NCBI GenBank assembly: GCA_016285345.1
Contig: JAEEQN010000008.1
Location: 1 to 64,000 of the forward strand
DNA from: Victivallales bacterium
GTDB taxonomy: Bacteria; Verrucomicrobiota; Lentisphaeria; Victivallales; UBA1829
Length of the DNA: 64,000 nt
Reading direction: 5' to 3'
The position numbers and the translations under genes are program-made. Position 1 is the first letter of the stretch. Every line of letters begins with the position of its first letter. The notes under the pieces are model-generated. The model did not search any database. It was given only the letters and a program-made list of their open reading frames with translations, and was not told the origin of the DNA. Positions 35,542-43,974 of the stretch are shown here, in pieces.

Positions 35542-37746
35542 CTAGTGCGCGTTGATCTGCTTGTAGTCGGCGGCAAATCGTTTCATTTCTTCCTGCGAAA
35601 TCAGGCCGTCGGCGCAGAGGTCCTCCATGGAGCGCTGGAGCGTAATCATGCCGTCCTTCAGGCTGGTCTCGATCACGGTCTGAAGCTGGTGCGTCTTGCC
35701 CTCGCGGATGAGCGCCTGCACGGGCGGCGTCCCGATCATGATCTCGAACGCGGCGATGCGGCTGGACCCGTCGATGCTCGGGATGAGGCGCTGGGAGATC
35801 ACGGCCAGCAGCGTGCTCGCGAGCTGAAGCCGGATCTGGTTCTGCTGATACATGGGGAACGAGTCGACGATGCGGTCGACCGTCTGCGGCGCGCTGTTCG
35901 TGTGGATGGTCGCGAAAACAAGGTGTCCTGTCTCGGCTGCCGTGAGCGCGGCGGAGATAGTCTCGGTGTCGCGCATTTCGCCGACCATGATGACGTCCGG
36001 TGCCTCGCGAAGGGCGTATTTGAGCGCGGCGGCGAAACTGTGCGTGTCGGCGTGAAGCTCGCGCTGCTCGATGATCGAATTGATGTTGCGGTGCACGTAC
36101 TCGATCGGGTCCTCGATCGTGATGATATGGGCGTTGCGCGTGCGGTTGATGACGTCGAGGAGCGAGGCGAGCGTGGTGGATTTGCCGCTTCCGGTCGGGC
36201 CGGTCATGAGGATGAGCCCCTGGCGTTTCGAGCAGAGCCCGGACACGACTTCCGGCAGGCCGAGCTGGGCGGGCGTCGGAATCTTGACGTTCACGACGCG
36301 CGCGACCATACCGAGCGTGCCGCGCTGGAAGAACGCGTTCACGCGGAAACGCGAGTTCGGGATGTTCAATTCTTTTCCAAAGTCGACGGACAGCGCGAAG
36401 TCGAGTTCGCGGTTCTCCTCCAGTTCCACGCGCTGCCGCTGGTTGATCACGCTGAAGAGCAGACGCCGGACGTCGTCGTTGTCCAGCACCGGCATGTTCA
36501 GCTCGCGGAGCTCCCCGTTGATGCGGAGCGTGGGGCGCACGCCCGTGGAAAGAATGAGGTCGCTTGCCTTCACCTGAAGCGAAGCGAGGAACAGCGTCCG
36601 CATGTCGACCACGGTGTCGTCGGTCGCGCCCTCGAGCTTCGTGCCGTAGTAGCTGCGGAACGCGTCGACGCCGCTCTCCATGCCGCGCACGAGCAGGTCG
36701 AATTCGTCGCGGTTGTCCGCCGCGAGCCGTGCGTCGTCCAGCGAGATCTTCCCGGTCTGGTACAGGCGGAAGATGGAACGGTTGAACGGGATCATGCCCT
36801 GTTCGATGTTGCTGCGGAGCGCGTCGTCCAGCGATCTGTAGTCGCGCCCGGCGACGAGCTTGCGTACCAGCGCCGTCCCGAGCAGAATCTCGACCGCGGG
36901 GATCATGCCGCCGCCCGAGGACGGGATCAGACGCTGTGCGACGATGCCGTTCAGCGCCGCTCCGAGGTCGGTCGCGGTCTGCTCGCGGCCGTCCTCCGGG
37001 AACATGTTGATGATGCGTTCGACCGCCTGCACCGAGCCGGACGTGTGGACCGTGCTGATGACGAGGTGTCCTGTGAGCGCGGCGTTGATGGCCGTGGCGA
37101 TGGTCTCCGGGTCGCGCATTTCGCCGATCACGATCACGTCCGGATTCTCGCGGAGCGCGCTGCGGAGCGCGGAGGAGAACCCGCCTTCGCGGTTGGTATT
37201 GATCTCGCGCTGGGAGACAACGGACTGCCGATCGGAATAGACGAACTCGATCGGGTCCTCCAGCGTAAGAATATGCTTCGGCATGGTGCGATTGATGTGG
37301 TTGATCATGGCGGCGAGCGTGGTGGACTTTCCGCAGCCCGTGGTGCCGGCTACCAGGATCAGCCCGCGCGGAGCTTCCGCGAGCGTGTCGAGCAGCGCGG
37401 GCAGGTTCAGTTCCGCCGTCATGATGTCGTCGCCGTTCAGGATCGGACGGACTGCCGCCGATGGCCCGCAGATGGCGCGGAAGAAGTTCACGCGGATGCG
37501 GCTGCCGTCCGGGAGCCGCCACGAGGCGTCGAACGAACCGGATTCCGCATACGCCGCCTCGCCGCGTTCGCCGATGACCGTCCGCCGGAACGCGTCCATG
37601 GACTCCGCCGAGACCGGACCGAACGTCCCCATGGGCGCGACCACGCCCCGGATGCGCGCGTTCGGCTTTTTTCCGGCGGAAAGAAAAAGATCGGAGACGT
37701 GTGCTCCGGCGGCAAATTGCAGGATCGGCAGAATCGTATTCATCAT
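35542..37746 (-). CDS. fused double PilT-type retraction ATPase
   Basis: 734 residues containing two complete PilT/GspE-family ATPases in one chain. Domain 1: GTTGCGKST (134-142), LEDPIEFVYSD, DVIVIGEMRDPETI and TGHLVISTVHTSG. Domain 2: GPTGSGKST (about 513-521), IEDPIEYVHRN, DVIMVGEMRDTETI and TGHLVFATIHTNS. Typical PilT/PilU proteins are about 350-380 residues with one ATPase. Both Walker A, Walker B (Asp-box) and His-box motifs are intact in each half, so both may hydrolyse ATP. It probably drives type IV pilus retraction at the inner membrane. ATG 37746 follows GGAAGA at 7 nt; ATG 37743 is an alternative. No other pilus gene is nearby. Confidence 0.9.
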   Translation of the reverse strand: MMNTILPILQFAAGAHVSDLFLSAGKKPNARIRGVVAPMGTFGPVSAESMDAFRRTVIGERGEAAYAESGSFDASWRLPDGSRIRVNFFRAICGPSAAVRPILNGDDIMTAELNLPALLDTLAEAPRGLILVAGTTGCGKSTTLAAMINHINRTMPKHILTLEDPIEFVYSDRQSVVSQREINTNREGGFSSALRSALRENPDVIVIGEMRDPETIATAINAALTGHLVISTVHTSGSVQAVERIINMFPEDGREQTATDLGAALNGIVAQRLIPSSGGGMIPAVEILLGTALVRKLVAGRDYRSLDDALRSNIEQGMIPFNRSIFRLYQTGKISLDDARLAADNRDEFDLLVRGMESGVDAFRSYYGTKLEGATDDTVVDMRTLFLASLQVKASDLILSTGVRPTLRINGELRELNMPVLDNDDVRRLLFSVINQRQRVELEENRELDFALSVDFGKELNIPNSRFRVNAFFQRGTLGMVARVVNVKIPTPAQLGLPEVVSGLCSKRQGLILMTGPTGSGKSTTLASLLDVINRTRNAHIITIEDPIEYVHRNINSIIEQRELHADTHSFAAALKYALREAPDVIMVGEMRDTETISAALTAAETGHLVFATIHTNSAPQTVDRIVDSFPMYQQNQIRLQLASTLLAVISQRLIPSIDGSSRIAAFEIMIGTPPVQALIREGKTHQLQTVIETSLKDGMITLQRSMEDLCADGLISQEEMKRFAADYKQINAH

Positions 37747-37891
37747 GAAAGTCTTCCGTGAGGTTGTTGTTTTCGCATTAAAATATCCGTGAAACTGTGA
37801 TTTGTCAAGCCCCATAGGGAAGAAAACGCACGCGAAAAGCGCCGAAACCGTAAAAAAACACGGAAAAACGCGGAAAAAAGGGATTTGCACT

Positions 37892-37919
37892 TTGATGAAT
37901 TCAAATCTTGTGCTATATT
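37892..37919 (+). promoter_or_regulatory. promoter of argH
   Basis: TTGATG (37892-37897), 16-nt spacer, TATATT (37914-37919) preceded by TGC, 61 nt before ATG 37980. Confidence 0.65.
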
Positions 37920-37979
37920 TTTAGAAATCGACTTTTTCTCAACCCGAAACACTTTTTGCACGATATCACGAGGTGCGGC

Positions 37980-39359
37980 ATGGCTCTCTGGGGCGGCAGA
38001 TTCGCCGAACAAACTCAACGCAGCGTCCAGGACTTCACCCAGTCCATTTCCTACGACAAACGCCTCTACAAACACGACATCGCCGGCAGCATGGCTCACG
38101 CCGCCATGCTCGGGGCTGCAGGAATCATCCCGAAGGAATCCGCCGACGCCATCTGCCGCAAACTCGCGGTCCTGAAACGCAGGATCGCCGAGGGCAAAAT
38201 GGAGTTCAAAGTCGAACTGGAAGACATCCACATGCACATCGAGACCGCGCTGACCGAAGCGCTCGGCCCCGAGGGCGCGCGTGTTCACACCGCCCGCAGC
38301 CGCAACGACCAGATCGCGCTCGATATCCGGCTGTATCTGCGCGACGAGATCGACGACCTGATGAAGGAAATCCGCACGCTCCAGACCGCGCTGGTGAAGA
38401 AGGCTGACGAAAACAAACGCACGATCATGCCCGGTTTCACCCACATGCAGCACGCACAGCCCGTCCTGCTGGCGCACCATCTGCTCGCCTACGTCGAAAT
38501 GCTCGCCCGCGACACCGAACGCCTCGCCGACGCCCGCAAACGCATCAACGTGATGCCGCTCGGTTCGGGCGCGCTTGCCGGGACCACGCTCCCCATCGAC
38601 CGCGAATTTGTCCGCAAGCGCCTCAAATTCCCGAAGATGACGCGGAACAGCATGGACGCCGTCGCCGACCGCGATTTCGCCTGTGAACTGCTCGCCGCGC
38701 TCTCCATTTTCGCCATGCACATCTCCCGCCTCTCCGAGGACCTCATCCTCTGGATGTCGCAGGAATTCTCGTTCGTCACGTTCGGCGACGCCTTCTGCAC
38801 GGGGTCCAGCCTCATGCCGCAGAAGAAAAACCCGGATATCGCCGAGCTCTCCCGCGGCAAGACCGGCCGCATCTACGGCGACCTCGCCGCGCTCCTCACC
38901 ATCTGCAAGGGGCTCCCGCTGACCTACAACCGCGACCTGCAGGAGGACAAGGAGCCGCTTTTCGACGCCATCGACACCGTCCACGCCATCCTCAGCGTCT
39001 ACCCCTCCATGATCGACTCCATGAAGGTCAACAAGGACGCGATGCTGAAGGCGGCATCCGATCCCGGGCTCATGGCCACCGACCTGGCCGAAGCGCTCGT
39101 CCGCAAGGGCGTGCCGTTCCGTTTCGCCCACCACAAGGTCGGTGCGCTCGTCAAGTTCGCCGCGGACCACAACAAACTTCTGAATGAACTCACGCTGAAG
39201 GAAATGAAGAGCGTGTTCCCGGAGGCCGACGCCTCCATGCTGAAACTTTTCGCCCCGGCCCACGCCGTCGAGGGGCGCGACGTTTATGGAGCAACCGGCT
39301 TCAAGCAGGTCGCCTCGCAGGTCGCATTCTGGAAGAAGGAGCTTCGGATCCCGTCATGA
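37980..39359 (+). CDS. argH: argininosuccinate lyase
   Basis: Splits argininosuccinate into arginine and fumarate, the last step of arginine biosynthesis. 459 residues, normal length. MALWGGRFAE at the start, TARSRNDQIALD, MPGFTHMQHAQPV (catalytic His region) and the fumarase-superfamily signature GSSLMPQKKNPD (about 277-288, catalytic Ser loop) are all present. The start is fixed by the conserved LWGGRF. The following secreted-protein gene overlaps its stop by 4 bp, a curious pairing that may only reflect compaction. Confidence 0.97.
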   Translation: MALWGGRFAEQTQRSVQDFTQSISYDKRLYKHDIAGSMAHAAMLGAAGIIPKESADAICRKLAVLKRRIAEGKMEFKVELEDIHMHIETALTEALGPEGARVHTARSRNDQIALDIRLYLRDEIDDLMKEIRTLQTALVKKADENKRTIMPGFTHMQHAQPVLLAHHLLAYVEMLARDTERLADARKRINVMPLGSGALAGTTLPIDREFVRKRLKFPKMTRNSMDAVADRDFACELLAALSIFAMHISRLSEDLILWMSQEFSFVTFGDAFCTGSSLMPQKKNPDIAELSRGKTGRIYGDLAALLTICKGLPLTYNRDLQEDKEPLFDAIDTVHAILSVYPSMIDSMKVNKDAMLKAASDPGLMATDLAEALVRKGVPFRFAHHKVGALVKFAADHNKLLNELTLKEMKSVFPEADASMLKLFAPAHAVEGRDVYGATGFKQVASQVAFWKKELRIPS

Positions 39360-40036
39360 CGCGTTTCCATCGGACACTTCTCACCGGCGCGGCCGCCGGA
39401 TTCCTCTGCCTCTGCGGCGCTCTGTCCGCCGGGGCGCAGGACGTCTTTCTGCGTCCGGCCATGGAGGAGTTCGTCGACAAGGACACGCGGCTGGTCTTTC
39501 CGGCGCAAGTCGACACATTCCAGAAGGTCCGCGTCCGCAAAAACGAGAATCCGGTGTTCGGCACGGTCGTCCGCTATGAAAACGAGCTGGGATCCTGCGC
39601 CGACGTGTACATCTATTCGCTGGATACCGCCGCGAAACCGGTTCCGCAGGAAACGTTTGAAAAGCACTGCAAGGAAACCGACCGGGGCATCATGAACTTG
39701 TCCGCGCAGAACCCGAAAATCAAGGTCGAACGTCTTGACGCAGCCGGACGGGAAGCCCCGGAAGGCGGATTCGAGGCGTTCTACCGCATTCAGAACGGTT
39801 CCACACTGATGGATTCCGTGCTGTATCTCGCGCTTTACAAAGGCAAGCTCATCAAGGTCCGCATTTCCTATTCGCCCGAGGACAATGAAGAACCGGCCCA
39901 CGCCGCTCTTTTCATTGATGCGGTCGCCGCCATGCTGAACAGGGAAAATGTCGCGTCCGCGAAAAAACCGGAAGCCCAAACGCAGAACAAGCCGGAAAAC
40001 AAGGCCGATGCCCCGGAATCCGCGTCGCAGGCCTGA
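39356..40036 (+). CDS. secreted hypothetical protein coupled to argH
   Basis: 226 residues with a clear Sec signal peptide (MTRFHRTLLTGAAAGFLCLCGALSAGAQ-D, cleavage near residue 28). The mature part is a mixed alpha/beta domain without recognised family. The C-terminal 30 residues are low-complexity, Lys/Pro/Ala/Glu-rich. It probably sits in the periplasm. It is translated by ATGA coupling from argH. No function is inferred. Confidence 0.7.
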   Translation: MTRFHRTLLTGAAAGFLCLCGALSAGAQDVFLRPAMEEFVDKDTRLVFPAQVDTFQKVRVRKNENPVFGTVVRYENELGSCADVYIYSLDTAAKPVPQETFEKHCKETDRGIMNLSAQNPKIKVERLDAAGREAPEGGFEAFYRIQNGSTLMDSVLYLALYKGKLIKVRISYSPEDNEEPAHAALFIDAVAAMLNRENVASAKKPEAQTQNKPENKADAPESASQA

Positions 40037-40118
40037 GTTTTTGAATCAAAAAGTGTACGCCGATCAAAACTGAGCGTTTCAATTGGAGGATGTTTGTTCG
40101 TCCGAGGAATCCGCCGCC

Positions 40119-40538
40119 ATGTCCGAAGCCAAACCGTTTGAAATTCCCGAGGAAGAGTTCGAGGAGGAGTATGTCCGTCCTTCGAGCGGACCCGGCGGCC
40201 AGCATCAGAACAAGACCGAAAACGGCGTCCGGCTGCAATGGAATATCTCGGCGACCGCTGTCCTGACCGATGCCCAGAAGGCTCGTCTCCGCGTCCTCGC
40301 CGCGCCGTACATGCAGGGCGATCTCCTCGTTGTCATGGAGCGTTCCGGCCGCAGTCTCGCCCGCAACCGTGATCGTGCCCGTGAGCGCATCCGCGAACTT
40401 GCTCTGGCATCTCGTCCGGAACCACGCAAACGCCGTCCGACGAAGCCGACCAAAGCCTCGAAAGAACGCCGTCTGAAGGAAAAAGCCGTCCGAAGCCGCA
40501 TCAAAGCTCTACGTTCAGGACGCGATTCCGGCGATTGA
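40119..40538 (+). CDS. arfB: ArfB-like peptidyl-tRNA hydrolase (ribosome rescue)
   Basis: 139 residues. RPSSGPGGQHQNKTENGVRL contains the GGQ motif (26-28) of class-I release-factor catalytic domains without a codon-recognition domain. The C-terminal 40 residues are Lys/Arg-rich (PRKRRPTKPTKASKERR), the tail that ArfB/YaeJ inserts into the mRNA channel of stalled ribosomes to release the nascent chain. ATG 40119 follows GAGGA. Some homologues without a tail are RF-H-like, but the tail here supports ArfB. Confidence 0.85.
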   Translation: MSEAKPFEIPEEEFEEEYVRPSSGPGGQHQNKTENGVRLQWNISATAVLTDAQKARLRVLAAPYMQGDLLVVMERSGRSLARNRDRARERIRELALASRPEPRKRRPTKPTKASKERRLKEKAVRSRIKALRSGRDSGD

Positions 40539-40619
40539 TTCTCCTCATTTCAAGCACGAAAAACGGAGCGGCGACAGCAATCACCGCTCAGCAAACCATC
40601 AATTCTCTAAACGCTCGCT

Positions 40620-41828
40620 TCAAATTTTCGGCAGTTTCTGCACGAACCGGAATTGAACCCTTTGCGGCGAGGACGTGATCTCCTGTTTGATGGTCGACGA
40701 GACCGGAGACGGATGCCCCAGACGCGATGTCGCACGCGCCGGCGAACGGAGCACCTGCGAACTGCGCGGCGACATCTTCCGCATTTTTGCCTGGGCCTCG
40801 GCCAGGTCGGACTGGAGTTTCGCGATTTCCCTCCGGTCCGCCTTATACTGGTCGATCAGGTTGGAAACGATCGAAAGACGGCTTTCACACGGATATTTGA
40901 ACATGCCGGTCTCGCTCAGAAAATCGAAAATGATGTCGCCTCCCCAGGATTCGATCGCCGCGGATATAATCTCCCTGGTCAGATTCGGAATTGTCAGCAG
41001 TTTGTTCACCATGTCCTGCCTTAAGGTACTGTGGATCGCGTCCAGCACGGAGACATTCGTCTCGTAGGCATTCCGGTCCCGCAGGAACTTTTCCATCAGC
41101 GGCAGCGTCTTGCTGACCTCGCAAAGATTCCTGAACTGTTCAGCATCCGGCGTCTTCGTGGACACGCCGCCGCCGAAATGATACCGGTAACACGGCTTCG
41201 TTTTCAAACTCCGGTACGATTCCGCGAAAAACAGGATGAAAAAGCTCAGGTACAGGTCCGTGTAGAGATGAAGCTGTATATCCGGCATCGCTTCAACGGC
41301 CTTCTTGCAGATCTCCGCCCGATAAATCTTGTTCCACAAATTGTGGACGAACCTGTGGTTCACGAAGCAGTCGTACAGGATGTTCGTGCCATGCGATTCC
41401 ATTTCACGCGAACGGAAGACGCGCAGGAATTTGTCAAGGGCGTCCCCGTCCCTCCGTTCCGCCTCGAAATCGACCGAAAACTGTACGATGTCCGCTCTGG
41501 TCTCCTTCATCAGTCCGACCGCCGTCTCGCATGCGCCGGGCAGAAGCATGTCGTCCGCATCGGCGAACATGATGTATTCGCCCCGGGCGTCCAGAAGCGC
41601 CAGTTTGCGGGCCAGCACCGTCCCCAGACGGCGCTGGAATGCCGTGGCATGGAAACGAGGTTCACGGTCGATGTAATCCTGCAGCATTCCGGCGGAACCG
41701 TCGGAAGATCCGTCGTCAACGCAGATGATCTCCAGGTCCTTGAACGTCTGGGACAGGATCGAGTCGATGCACCGTCTCAGGGACGGTTTCTCATTGTGGA
41801 TAGGGATGATGATGGATAGTTTCGGCAT
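40620..41828 (-). CDS. glycosyltransferase family 2
   Basis: 402 residues. SIIIPIHNEKPSLRRCIDSIL opens the GT-A domain, ICVDDGSSDGS (36-46) binds the nucleotide, and MFADADDMLLPGA (87-99) holds the DxD metal site. The later VNHRFVHNLWNKIYRAEI and LYTDLYLSFF are acceptor-region motifs seen in capsule GT2 enzymes. It ends with a coiled coil (about 335-360) and a Ser/Arg-rich tail. It probably decorates surface polysaccharide; donor unknown. It stands alone, convergent to arfB. Confidence 0.85.
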   Translation of the reverse strand: MPKLSIIIPIHNEKPSLRRCIDSILSQTFKDLEIICVDDGSSDGSAGMLQDYIDREPRFHATAFQRRLGTVLARKLALLDARGEYIMFADADDMLLPGACETAVGLMKETRADIVQFSVDFEAERRDGDALDKFLRVFRSREMESHGTNILYDCFVNHRFVHNLWNKIYRAEICKKAVEAMPDIQLHLYTDLYLSFFILFFAESYRSLKTKPCYRYHFGGGVSTKTPDAEQFRNLCEVSKTLPLMEKFLRDRNAYETNVSVLDAIHSTLRQDMVNKLLTIPNLTREIISAAIESWGGDIIFDFLSETGMFKYPCESRLSIVSNLIDQYKADRREIAKLQSDLAEAQAKMRKMSPRSSQVLRSPARATSRLGHPSPVSSTIKQEITSSPQRVQFRFVQKLPKI

Positions 41829-42178
41829 GGCTCTGACTTTCCGGCAGCGAATATGTCTTCGATGGATCTGAAGATACAGATTCCCACGAAGACTTGCACA
41901 GGAATCCGGACCGCCTGACCGAAAATGGCCATGCGGAACATATAACGTTCCAAACAGGTCCGATAGTGTATTCAGATAGCATTTTTTTTAAACTTCTTTT
42001 TCGCTTGATAGTTTAATAAATAATTATTGAACAAAATATATCATATCCACATATCTTTTTATGTTCTTTGTTCTTGCTCGAAAACAAAGCCTTTACACAA
42101 AAAGACGCCCGGCTCGCATGGAGTCGGACGTCGTAAATCGGAATAATAGCGCGGGGAACGGATATCCCGTTCCTCTCC
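41829..42178. other. intergenic; AT-rich segment, no gene seen
   Basis: Bases about 41980-42060 are very AT-rich and contain a sequence close to a DnaA box (ATATCCACA, one mismatch to TTATCCACA). One such box is not enough to call an origin. No coding or RNA gene detected. Confidence 0.5.
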
Positions 42179-42226
42179 GTGCCGGAGCGTAAGCCCGGCA
42201 CTGCCGCAGTGGAGGCCTCGCCTCCC
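42179..42226 (-). repeat. two-hairpin 3' element, copy E5
   Basis: On the minus strand it begins directly after the lipoprotein stop: GGAGGCGAGGCCTCC, ACTGCGG, then GTGCCGGGCTTACGCTCCGGCAC. Confidence 0.75.
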
Positions 42227-42856
42227 TCAGTCTTCCCAGAACCAGATGAAGTGAAGGCTTCCCGGATTGTCGTCGCCGATCGGGGTTCTGTGCGTCTTGA
42301 ACGGAATGAAGCAGACGACCCAGTTGTTGAGAGCGGCTTCCGCGCGTGCGCCGTCCACGATTTGGACAGGCTCGTTGGTCTTGGCATCGATGATGTTGAA
42401 GAAGAAACGGCCCCAGGCGGTGCGCTGAAGACGCATGATGATCGGGATTTCGGGGATCACGATGGAGAGGTTGGCCCACGGGATCGGGATCGGGAGGGAC
42501 GGAATACCGAGGAGGAACTTGTCCATGTCGGTGGCAAGTACGCTGCTGGTGGCCTTGAAGACATAATCGGCGTCGCCGGCATCCTTCACCACGATGGTGC
42601 CGAAGCGGGCGAGATGCAGTTCGATGTAAGCCATGAGGAATTCCTTGTCGACCTGCGGAGCCAGATTCGAGTAGTCCATGAAGACCTTCTTGCCCGCATA
42701 GGACTCGAAGTCGATGGAGGAGATACCGCGTTCCACGACCGCGCTGAGCAGCATTTCTTCCACGGAGTTGCGCGCAGTATTGGTGACGGTCGGAGTGGAG
42801 CAGGCCGTGCAGATGAGGGCCGCGGCCGCCGCGAGGAGAAGGAACAAGTGTTTCAT
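42227..42856 (-). CDS. lipoprotein resembling planctomycete DUF6655
   Basis: 209 residues with a lipoprotein signal (MKHLFLLLAAAAALICTAC, lipobox I-C-T-A-C). The start of the mature part, TNTARNSVEEMLLSAVVERGISSIDFESYAGKKVFMD, followed by a GDADYVFKA..SSV region and a Pro-rich PSLPIPIP stretch, resembles what I recall of the DUF6655 family from Planctomycetes; this is memory-based and needs a profile search. It is probably anchored to the outer membrane. GGAAAGA precedes the ATG at 42856. Confidence 0.7.
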   Translation of the reverse strand: MKHLFLLLAAAAALICTACSTPTVTNTARNSVEEMLLSAVVERGISSIDFESYAGKKVFMDYSNLAPQVDKEFLMAYIELHLARFGTIVVKDAGDADYVFKATSSVLATDMDKFLLGIPSLPIPIPWANLSIVIPEIPIIMRLQRTAWGRFFFNIIDAKTNEPVQIVDGARAEAALNNWVVCFIPFKTHRTPIGDDNPGSLHFIWFWED

Positions 42857-42975
42857 ACTCGGTCTTTCCGGAATGCTTTCCGGCATTCCTGTATTGTTGA
42901 TATGTTGTTGATGTGTATAGGACATGTGAATAGGGCAAGCCTGCCAAGACGAAACCGTCGGCAGTCTTGATGAAT

Positions 42976-43003
42976 ACTATAGCATATTTTTTTTCTAAAA
43001 CAA
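42976..43003 (-). promoter_or_regulatory. promoter of the lipoprotein gene
   Basis: On the minus strand: TTGTTT (43003-42998), 16-nt spacer, TATAGT (42981-42976) preceded by TGC. Confidence 0.65.
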
Positions 43004-43064
43004 ATGCGAAATATGACAAAACGGAAAGAAATCGGAAAAAAAGCCAAAAAAAGCGGTATCCGGG

Positions 43065-43093
43065 TTGAAATAATGGTGAAAGCATGCTATATT
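43065..43093 (+). promoter_or_regulatory. promoter of the rpmH-rnpA-yidD-yidC-jag operon
   Basis: TTGAAA (43065-43070), 17-nt spacer, TATATT (43088-43093) preceded by TGC. It is divergent from the lipoprotein promoter about 60 bp away. The roughly 105-nt leader before rpmH contains a CCGGAG..CTCCGG hairpin. Confidence 0.75.
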
Positions 43094-43199
43094 AGTTGGA
43101 TTACACCATATACAAAACGAACGAAAAACAACAAGCTGCAACCCCTCGGAGAGGAACAGCCGGAGTGCCTTTGCGCAGCTCCGGGAACAAGGTGAAACT

Positions 43200-43337
43200 A
43201 TGAAAAGAACGTATCAGCCTTCCGTCATCAAACGCGCCCGCAAATATGGATTCCGTGCCAGAATGGCCACCAAGGGCGGCCGTCAGGTTCTTGCCAGAAG
43301 AAGAGCGAAAGGGCGTAAACGCCTGACCGTCATCTGA
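43200..43337 (+). CDS. rpmH: ribosomal protein L34
   Basis: 45 residues, almost entirely conserved: [20 protein letters not shown], then [20 protein letters not shown] basic component of the large ribosomal subunit. First gene of the classic rpmH-rnpA-yidD-yidC-jag operon. GGTGA lies upstream of the ATG. Confidence 0.98.
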   Translation: MKRTYQPSVIKRARKYGFRARMATKGGRQVLARRRAKGRKRLTVI

Positions 43338-43351
43338 GAAAGGAACACGCC

Positions 43352-43756
43352 GTGGAAATTGGGCGCAGCAGCCTGAGGAAGCAGGAAAAGCTCCGCACCC
43401 GAAAGGATTTCGATGCGCTCAAGGAACACGGGAAAGCCTGCCGGGACCCGTTCTTTACGGTCCTGGTGCGGACGCCGGAGCCGGGCAATCCGGTTCAGAA
43501 CCTCAGGTACGGCATTATCTGCAGCCGGAAACTGCATCATTCGGCCGTCGTGCGGAACCGCGCGAGGCGTCTGATCACAGAAACCTTCCGGCTGTGCAAG
43601 GAGAACATCCTGCCATGCGGCATTCTGGTCATTCCGCGGCGCGCCATCTTCGGTGCAAAACAGCAGGAAGTACAGGAGCATCTGCTCCGGACGCTGAAAA
43701 AAGCCGGACTGATCCGGGAAAAACAGACTGCGGACACCCAATCCGCGAACTCGTGA
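43352..43756 (+). CDS. rnpA: RNase P protein component
   Basis: 134 residues. Protein subunit of RNase P, which matures tRNA 5' ends. The conserved RNR motif is in [15 protein letters not shown] (67-80), with the N-terminal RTRKDFDAL and central [13 protein letters not shown]. It starts at GTG 43352 after AAGGAA. Its stop is embedded in the GTG start of yidD, so the two are coupled. Confidence 0.95.
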   Translation: MEIGRSSLRKQEKLRTRKDFDALKEHGKACRDPFFTVLVRTPEPGNPVQNLRYGIICSRKLHHSAVVRNRARRLITETFRLCKENILPCGILVIPRRAIFGAKQQEVQEHLLRTLKKAGLIREKQTADTQSANS

Positions 43757-43971
43757 TCCTCCCCTTCCGCGCCTACCGCCGCTGGATTTCCCCCTTGTTT
43801 CCTCCGTGTTGCCGGTTCACGCCGACCTGCTCCCAGTATGCGATCGAAGCCGTCAGAGTTCATGGAATTCTCCGCGGCCTGGCGTTGACCTTCTGGCGAA
43901 TCCTCAGATGCAATCCCTGGTGCCGGGGCGGTTATGACCCCGTTCCCCCGAAACGTTCCGGGAAGGAATAA
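43753..43971 (+). CDS. yidD: membrane protein insertion efficiency factor YidD
   Basis: 72 residues from GTG 43753, overlapping the rnpA TGA as [36 protein letters not shown] with the CRFxPTCSxYA signature and [17 protein letters not shown] are diagnostic. It is a membrane-associated helper of YidC-dependent insertion. In-frame upstream starts would run through rnpA and are not supported. Confidence 0.93.
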   Translation: MILPFRAYRRWISPLFPPCCRFTPTCSQYAIEAVRVHGILRGLALTFWRILRCNPWCRGGYDPVPPKRSGKE

Positions 43972-43974
43972 CGA

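Noticed and set aside
35524..37761. A 745-codon frame antisense to the fused pilT gene
   Set aside because: Shadow of the real gene on the other strand; no homology-like motifs, low complexity of charged residues.
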